Of a stretch of DNA of 64,000 nt, positions 58,675 through 64,000 are shown piece by piece. Source of the stretch: Streptomyces sp. TS71-3 (GTDB lineage: Bacteria; Actinomycetota; Actinomycetes; Streptomycetales; Streptomycetaceae); assembly GCF_018327685.1 (NCBI RefSeq), contig NZ_BNEL01000003.1, positions 1,054,001 through 1,118,000 on the forward strand, in the 5' to 3' direction. Each line of letters begins with the position of its first letter. The stretch's first letter is position 1. A program made the translations under genes and the position numbers. The notes beneath the pieces are model-generated. The model searched no databases, was not told the origin of the DNA, and saw only the letters and a program-made list of their open reading frames with translations.

Positions 58675-59412
58675 ATGAAAGAACTCATCGACGGCGACGA
58701 CCCGGAGCCCTCTGATCCTCTCCCGGCCGGACCGCTCTATGTGCCCGTCCGGCCGGGACCCTCAGGGTGCACGACCCGGCTGTTCCGCACCCCGCTCGGC
58801 GACCGCACCGCGGTCGCCTTCAGCTCCGAGGAGCGGCTGACCGCCACCCTCGGCGCGGGACAGCCGTGGATCAGGCTGGCCGAACCCGCCCTGCGCGCGC
58901 TCACCGAACCGCTGGGCGTCACCACCGTCACGGTGGACCCGCTCCTCACGGCGCCGTCCGCCTCCCCGGTGCGCAGGCCGGAACCCGCGCTCACCGGCTC
59001 GCAGCCCGCGCTCACCGGCTCGCAGCCCGTGCTCACCGGCTCGCAGCCCGTGCTCACCGGCGCGAAGCCCGCCGGAACCGGCGCGAAGCCCGCCGGAACC
59101 GGCGCGAAGCCCGCCGGAACCGGCGCGAAGCCCGCCGCCACCGCAGCGAAGCCCGCCGCCACCGCAGCGAAGCCCGCCGCCACCGCAGCGAAGCCCGCCG
59201 CCACCGCAGCGGAACCCGCCACCACCGGCGCCGACCCCGCCACCACCGGCACGGAACCCGCCGTCAGCGTTTCAAAGCCGGCCGCGCTACCCCCCGCGCG
59301 GCACCCGGAGGCCGAGCCGCGCCCCCGGACCGCTCTCCAGGGCGTGGGAGCGCTGGGCCTCACCACCGCGGCCGCCGCACTGATCGACGCGCTGGTCCTG
59401 TGGACCGGCTGA
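58675..59412 (+). CDS. SAV_915 family protein with heptapeptide repeat tract
   Basis: A 245-residue protein. Residues about 15-85 match the SAV_915 family (an SseB-like region): PLPAGPLYVPVRPGPSGCTT, RTAVAFSSEERLTATLGAGQ, WIRLAEPALRALTEPLGVTT. Residues about 102-200 are about 14 heptads such as PALTGSQ, PAGTGAK and PAATAAK, in blocks that look homogenised. A short C-terminal hydrophobic segment (GALGLTTAAAALIDALVLWT) may anchor it. ATG at 58675 has AGGAGG. Function unknown. The lysA-type gene starts 12 bases after its stop, so they are likely co-transcribed. Confidence 0.8.
   Translation: MKELIDGDDPEPSDPLPAGPLYVPVRPGPSGCTTRLFRTPLGDRTAVAFSSEERLTATLGAGQPWIRLAEPALRALTEPLGVTTVTVDPLLTAPSASPVRRPEPALTGSQPALTGSQPVLTGSQPVLTGAKPAGTGAKPAGTGAKPAGTGAKPAATAAKPAATAAKPAATAAKPAATAAEPATTGADPATTGTEPAVSVSKPAALPPARHPEAEPRPRTALQGVGALGLTTAAAALIDALVLWTG
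58979..59280 (+). repeat. 21-bp tandem repeats coding for heptapeptides
   Basis: The repeat lies within the SAV_915-type gene. Successive blocks of 21-base units change gradually (LTGSQP, GTGAKP, ATAAKP, TTGADP types). Units within a block are almost identical at the DNA level, for example GCCGCCACCGCAGCGAAGCC four times at about 59129-59212, which indicates recent unit duplication. Confidence 0.85.
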
Positions 59413-59424
59413 GAGGGCGAGGGC

Positions 59425-60759
59425 ATGATCACCGTTCCTGAGTCCGCCACCGTGGCCGCCACCGGCGACCTCTCGGTGTGGCCCGCCTCCACCACGGAGC
59501 CGGAGCCCGGGGAGATCGCCGTCGCGGGCGTCCCGCTCGCCGAGGTCGCCGACCGCTTCGGCACCCCGGTGTACGTGCTCGACGAGCAGGAGGTGCGCGA
59601 ACGCTGCCGCACCTACCGCCTCGCCTTCCCGGACGCGGACGTGCGCTACGCCGCCAAGGCGTTCCTCTGCCGCGCCATGGCCCGCTGGGTCGTCGAGGAG
59701 GGCCTGGGCATGGACGTCTGCTCGGCCGGCGAGCTCCAGATCGCGGCCGCGGCCGGGCTGCCCGCAGAGAAGATCGTGCTGCACGGCAACGCCAAGTCCC
59801 CCGCCGACCTCGCCACCGCCCTGCGGCTCGGCGTCGGGCGCATCGTCATCGACAGCGCCTCGGAGATCGCGCGGCTCGCCGCGGCGGTCGGGCCCGGCAG
59901 CCGGCAGAAGGTCATGGTCCGGGTGGTCCCGGGCGTCGCCGCGGGCGGGCACGACAAGATCCGCACCGGTACGGACGACCAGAAGTTCGGCCTGTCCATC
60001 ACCGACGGCCGCGCGCAGTACGCCATCGCCCGCATCCTGGACCAGCCCCGGCTGGAGCTGACGGGGCTGCACTGCCACCTCGGCTCCCAGATCACCACCG
60101 TCAAGCCGTACCTGGCCGCGGTGCGCAGGCTGGTGGGGCTGATGGCCCGCATCCGCGACCAGCACGGCCTGGTGCTGCCCGAACTCGACCTGGGCGGCGG
60201 GCACGGCATCGCCTACCGGCCCGGCGAGCCGGCGCTCGACATCACCGCACTCGCGCGCAAGGTCCGCTCGGAGCTGACCGCGAGCTGCGCCGCGGCCGGG
60301 CTCCCCGTGCCCCGGCTGATCATCGAGCCGGGCCGCGCGGTCGCGGGGCCGGCCGGCGTCGTCCTGTACCGGGTCCTCGCCGTCAAGCGCACCGCCGGGA
60401 CCACGTTCGTGGCGGTGGACGGCGGGATGAGCGACAACCCGCGGCCCGCGCTGTACGGCGCCCGGTACGCGCCGCGGCTGGTCGGCCGCGTCGGCACCGT
60501 GGCCCCGGCCATGGCGACGGTGGTCGGCCGGCACTGCGAGGCCGGCGACGTGCTCGCGCCGGACGTGCCGCTGCCCGGCGACACCCACCCCGGCGACCTG
60601 ATCGCCGTGCCGGTCGCCGGCGCGTACCACCTGTCCATGGCCTCCGGTTACAACATGGTCGGCCGGCCGCCGGTGGTGGCGGTGCGCGACGGCCAGGCCA
60701 GGCTCCTGGTCCGCCGCGAGTCCCTGGACGACATCTGGGGCCGCGACATCGGCCTCTGA
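59425..60759 (+). CDS. lysA: Diaminopimelate decarboxylase-type PLP enzyme
   Basis: A 444-residue fold-III decarboxylase. Seen: FGTPVYVLDEQEVRERCRTY, the PLP Lys in VRYAAKAFLCRAMARWV, IVLHGNAKSPADLATAL, LTGLHCHLGSQITTVKPYLA, LDLGGGHGIAYR, the PLP phosphate-binding EPGRAVAGPAG and the C-terminal AVAGAYHLSMASGYN. Specific residues for meso-DAP (EPGR, YGARY) are kept, so it decarboxylates meso-diaminopimelate to lysine or a close analogue. Streptomyces often carry more than one lysA homologue, so a special role is possible. ATG at 59425. Confidence 0.87.
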   Translation: MITVPESATVAATGDLSVWPASTTEPEPGEIAVAGVPLAEVADRFGTPVYVLDEQEVRERCRTYRLAFPDADVRYAAKAFLCRAMARWVVEEGLGMDVCSAGELQIAAAAGLPAEKIVLHGNAKSPADLATALRLGVGRIVIDSASEIARLAAAVGPGSRQKVMVRVVPGVAAGGHDKIRTGTDDQKFGLSITDGRAQYAIARILDQPRLELTGLHCHLGSQITTVKPYLAAVRRLVGLMARIRDQHGLVLPELDLGGGHGIAYRPGEPALDITALARKVRSELTASCAAAGLPVPRLIIEPGRAVAGPAGVVLYRVLAVKRTAGTTFVAVDGGMSDNPRPALYGARYAPRLVGRVGTVAPAMATVVGRHCEAGDVLAPDVPLPGDTHPGDLIAVPVAGAYHLSMASGYNMVGRPPVVAVRDGQARLLVRRESLDDIWGRDIGL

Positions 60760-60795
60760 GCCCGGGCGCCCGTAGTCCTGAAGGCCCGCCCGAAC

Positions 60796-60836
60796 GATCC
60801 GGCCCCGTACCCACCTTCCCGGGGCGGGGCCGGATC
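60796..60836. terminator. Inverted repeat after lysA, probable terminator
   Basis: GATCCGGCCCCG (60796-60807) and CGGGGCCGGATC (60825-60836) are perfect 12-base arms around a 17-base loop, 37 bases after the lysA stop. A T-run is missing, as is common in Streptomyces terminators. The remaining 250 bases up to kdpF hold no gene; CAACAACCACAACCACAACC at about 61049-61068 is a low-complexity tract before kdpF. Confidence 0.7.
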
Positions 60837-61093
60837 ACCCCGCCTCGCTCGCGGCCCCCACACCATCACGCCCCGGTGGGCCCCACACCACCCCCGTGGG
60901 GCCCACCCTCCCCAGGCCGTCCCCCACGGCCGCCCCTCGAACCACCTCCGGGCGAGCGACCCGGCCCGGCCCTCGCCCGGAGGTGACCACCACCCGTGCC
61001 CACGCCCGCACGGGACCCCGCGCCCCCGTCCCCGCGCCGTGACCCACGACAACAACCACAACCACAACCACACACCGATCCCAGCGAGGTCCC

Positions 61094-61183
61094 GTGACTG
61101 TCGAGAACATCGTCGGGCTGATCGTCTCCGTAGCCCTCCTTGCCTACTTGGTGGTCGCTCTGATCAAGCCGGAGCGTTTCTGA
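61094..61183 (+). CDS. kdpF: KdpF, small subunit of the Kdp K+ ATPase
   Basis: A 29-residue single-helix peptide: GTG start, then [20 protein letters not shown] and ALIKPERF, the typical KdpF sequence. It stabilises the KdpABC complex in the membrane. Too short for usual gene calling. Its TGA overlaps the next ATG (TGATG), but that ATG belongs to kdpB, not kdpA as in other bacteria. Thus kdpA, which encodes the ion-binding subunit, is absent from its normal place. Confidence 0.92.
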   Translation: MTVENIVGLIVSVALLAYLVVALIKPERF

Positions 61184-63459
61184 TGGCCGCTCCCGCCCCC
61201 GTGCGCCAGGCCCCCCGAATCCCCGTACCGCCCTCACAGCCCGGACCGGCACCGGCCCGCAGGATCGGGGCCGGCCTGCTGGATCCCGCGCAGTTGTGGC
61301 GCGCCCTGCCCGCCGCGCTGCGCAAGCTGAACCCGCTGACGCTGGCCCGCAACTTCGTGATGTTCGTGACGGAGATCGGTGCCGGGCTGACCACCGGGCT
61401 CGCCGCAGCCCACCCGACCACGTTCGGCTGGCTGATCACCGTCTGGCTGTGGCTCACCGTCGTCTTCGCGAACCTCGCGGAGGCGGTGGCCGAGAGCCGC
61501 GGCCGGGCCCAGGCCGACAGCCTGCGCGGCACCCGGAAGCAGAGCACCGCCCGCCGGCTCACCGGATGGCAGCCGGGCGCCGCACCTCACGAGTACGTCG
61601 AGGAGCTGGTGGCCGCGGCCGAACTCGGGCGCGGCGACCTCGTGGTGGTCGAGGCCGGCGAGCTGGTGCCGGGCGACGGCGACGTTCGTCGAGGGCGCGG
61701 CCAGCGTCGACGAGTCGGCGATCACGGGCGAGTCAGCGCCGGTGATCCGCGAGTCGGGCGGCGACCGGTGCGCCGTCACCGGCGGCACCCGTGTCCTGTC
61801 GGACCGGATCGTGGTCCGCGTGACGCAGGAGCCCGGCCAGTCCTTCCTCGACCGCATGATCGCGCTGGTCGAGGGCGCGGGCCGGCAGCGCACGCCGAAG
61901 GAGCTGGCGCTCAACCTGCTGCTGGTCATGATGACCTTCGTCTTCCTCGTCGCGGTCGTCACGCTCCAGCCGATGGCGATCTTCTCCAAGGACTTCATGG
62001 CGGCGGCCCCCGACACCCTGGCGCTCACCGCCGACGACGTCACCGGCATCGTCCTCGTGTCGCTGCTGGTCTGCCTGATACCCACCACCATCGGCGGGCT
62101 GCTGTCCGCGATCGGCATCGCGGGCATGGACCGGCTGGTGCAGCGCAACGTGCTCGCCATGTCGGGGCGCGCCGTGGAGGCGGCCGGCGACGTGCACACC
62201 CTGCTGCTCGACAAGACCGGCACCATCACCCACGGCAACCGGCGCGCGAGCGAGCTGCTGCCCGTCGGCGCGGTGACGGAACGCCAGCTCGCGGACGCGG
62301 CGCTGCTGTCCAGCCTCGCCGACGAGACCCCCGAGGGCCGCTCCGTCGTCGCCTACGTGCAGCACCGCTTCGGCCTCGAACGCCATCTGCCGGCCGGACC
62401 CTTCGCGGACGGCGGCGGGTCGACCGCATCCGTGCCGACCGCATCCGTGCCGGCCGGATTCGTGCCGGCCGGATTCGTGGTGGAGGGCGACGGCCCGGCG
62501 GACGCGGTCTGGGTGCCGTTCGCCGCCACCACCCGGATGTCCGGGGTGGACCTGCCCGGCGGGATCGGCGCGCACGGTACGCGCCGGCTCCGCAAGGGCG
62601 CCGCCGCGGCCGTCGCCCGCTGGGTGGAGGACGAGGGCGGCGAGGTGCCCGCGTCTCAGCCGCCGGCGGCACCCCGCTCGCCGTCGCCGAGTGGGCGCCC
62701 GGCGGGGGCGCCCGGGTGCCGGGCGTCGTGCACCTCAAGGACGTGGTCAAGCCGGGCCTGAAGGAGCGGTTCGCCGAACTGCGTCGGATGGGCATCCGCA
62801 CGGTGATGGTCACCGGCGACAACCCGGTGACCGCGCGCGCCATCGCCGAGGAGGCGGGCGTCGACGACGTGCTGGCCGAGGCCACGCCCGAGGAGAAGCT
62901 GGCGCTGATCCGGCGCGAGCAGGCCGGCGGGCACCTGGTCGCCATGACCGGCGACGGCACCAACGACGCGCCGGCCCTCGCGCAGGCGGACGCCGGCGTC
63001 GCCATGAACAGCGGCACGTCGGCCGCGAAGGAGGCCGGCAACATGGTCGACCTCGACTCCGACCCCACGAAGATCATCGACATCGTGGAGATCGGCAAGC
63101 AGTTCCTCATCACCCGGGGTGCGCTGACCGCGTTCTCCATCGCCAACGACATCGCCAAGTACTTCGCGATCCTGCCCGCCATGTTCGCGGGCGTGTATCC
63201 GGCGCTGGGCGCGGTGAACGTCATGGGGCTGCACTCGCCCGCGTCGGCCGTGCTGTCGGCCGTCATCTTCAACGCCGTGATCATCGTGGCGCTGATCCCG
63301 CTCGCGTTGCGCGGCGTGCGCTACCGGCCCGGCAGCGCCGACGCCCTGCTCACCCGCAACCTCTGGGTCTACGGGCTCGGCGGCCTGCTGCTGCCGTTCC
63401 TCGCGATCAAGCTCATCGACGTCGCCGTCGTCCAGTTCCTCCCCGGGATGGGATCGTGA
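61183..63459 (+). pseudogene. kdpB: kdpB, P-type ATPase subunit disrupted by two frame changes
   Basis: The N-terminus ([20 protein letters not shown] through [19 protein letters not shown]) and the C-terminal third ([40 protein letters not shown]) are in one frame. Between about 61686 and 62660 the KdpB sequence, including [28 protein letters not shown] and the nucleotide-binding part, is in the next frame. One extra base near 61686 and a small deletion near 62660, where family members have about nine more residues, explain it. The original frame stays open throughout, so a 758-residue hybrid without TGES and DKTGT would be made and could not work. A repeat (ASVPT/GFVPA) lies at about 62425-62485. 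Confidence 0.88.
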
Positions 63460-64000
63460 ACCTCCTCTCCAGGACGCCCGCGTGGATCCGCCACCCGGTG
63501 GCCGCGGTCCGCGTGGTGGTCGTCCTCACGCTCGTCGCCGGCCTCGCCCACCCCCTGGCGATGACCGCGATCGCCCAGGTGCCGGGCCTGCACGGGCAGG
63601 CCCAGGGCTCCCCGCTCACCGGTGCCGGCGGGAAGCCGGCCGGCAGCACGCTGATCGGCCAGTCCTTCCTGGACGGCCACGGCGATCCGCTCCCGGCCTA
63701 CTTCCAGACCCGGCCCTCCAACGCGGGTGACGGCTACGACGCCTCGGCCTCCGCCGCCGGGAACCTCGGCCCCGAGTCCACCGTCGACGTGCTGCCCCTG
63801 CCGGGCAGGCCCGACTCCGGCACGCGGAGCCTGCTCACCCAGGTCTGCGCGCGCAGCAAGGCCGTGGGCGACCTGGAGCACGTGGACGGCGCCCGGCCGT
63901 TCTGCACGGCCGACGGCGTCGGCGCGGTGCTCGGCGTCTTCAAGGCGGGCGGCACCACCGGCCGCGCCACCCGCGTCGTCAGCCTGAACCAGGCATGCCC
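63456..64000 (+). CDS. kdpC: KdpC, partial at window end
   Basis: GTG at 63456 overlaps the kdpB stop (GTGA). The 181 residues present include an N-terminal membrane helix ([19 protein letters not shown]), the family motif [20 protein letters not shown] then [20 protein letters not shown], and [13 protein letters not shown]. The reading frame is intact to the window edge. KdpC supports KdpA-KdpB assembly. It remains intact although kdpB is damaged and kdpA is missing, which argues for recent loss or assembly error. Confidence 0.92.
   Translation, partial: MNLLSRTPAWIRHPVAAVRVVVVLTLVAGLAHPLAMTAIAQVPGLHGQAQGSPLTGAGGKPAGSTLIGQSFLDGHGDPLPAYFQTRPSNAGDGYDASASAAGNLGPESTVDVLPLPGRPDSGTRSLLTQVCARSKAVGDLEHVDGARPFCTADGVGAVLGVFKAGGTTGRATRVVSLNQAC

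Overview
The window is high-GC actinobacterial DNA, almost certainly from a Streptomyces chromosome. The evidence is very high third-position GC, frequent GTG starts and GTGA/ATGA stop-start overlaps. The gene content agrees: XRE/DUF5753 plus DUF397 pairs, an HTH/TPR regulator with DUF6415, an SAV_915-type protein, and an RheA/Hsp18 locus. Intergenic palindromic repeats built around GCGCAGTTCCCCGCGCC are abundant. No tRNA, rRNA, complete insertion sequence, prophage or CRISPR array was seen.

Layout. 1-13 kb: the end of an aldo/keto reductase, an orphan xylose-type binding lipoprotein, a nucleotide-sugar epimerase, a methyltransferase, a berberine-bridge-type flavoenzyme and a DUF899 protein. 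These are followed by an HATPase / XRE-DUF5753 / DUF397 signalling trio, a 5'-truncated azoreductase, an HTH-MNT/HEPN toxin-antitoxin-like pair, a GNAT acetyltransferase and an aldo/keto reductase. 13-27 kb: a GAF/PAS/PP2C phosphatase, then the corrin-ring genes cobL-cobM and cobG-cobH-cobIJ with divergent cbiD and cobK. A Cys/Met-metabolism PLP enzyme, an Lrp regulator and a RidA protein lie between the two cob blocks. 27-31 kb: a heat-stress locus (hsp18, divergent rheA, two RheA-type operators, DUF2267) and an M1 metallopeptidase. 31.5-35.4 kb: a cobalamin riboswitch in front of cobN.

35-44.5 kb: DUF6924, DUF4037, an alcohol dehydrogenase translationally linked to a CxxC mini-protein and DUF6415, a divergent HTH/TPR regulator whose start lies in a 17-bp perfect hairpin, a HAD hydrolase and a SLOG-like Rossmann protein. 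A PLP decarboxylase, a K+ channel and a DUF7144 membrane protein follow. 44.8-53 kb: an apparent catabolic operon for an unknown sugar or sugar acid (enolase-superfamily enzyme, ABC importer without its ATPase, TIM-barrel isomerase, D-2-hydroxyacid dehydrogenase, divergent LysR). 53-61 kb: a serine beta-lactamase-like esterase behind a 27-bp tandem repeat, a photolyase, an FHA protein, a methyltransferase, an SAV_915-type protein with a heptapeptide repeat tract, and a lysA-type decarboxylase.

61-64 kb: a kdp operon that runs kdpF-kdpB-kdpC with no kdpA. Its kdpB carries two compensating frame changes, so this high-affinity K+ system looks dead or is misassembled.

The strongest candidates for follow-up are the hairpin-controlled HTH/TPR-DUF6415-HAD-SLOG neighbourhood, the HTH-fused MNT/HEPN module with a 34-bp near-palindrome over its start codon, and the kdpA-less kdp operon.
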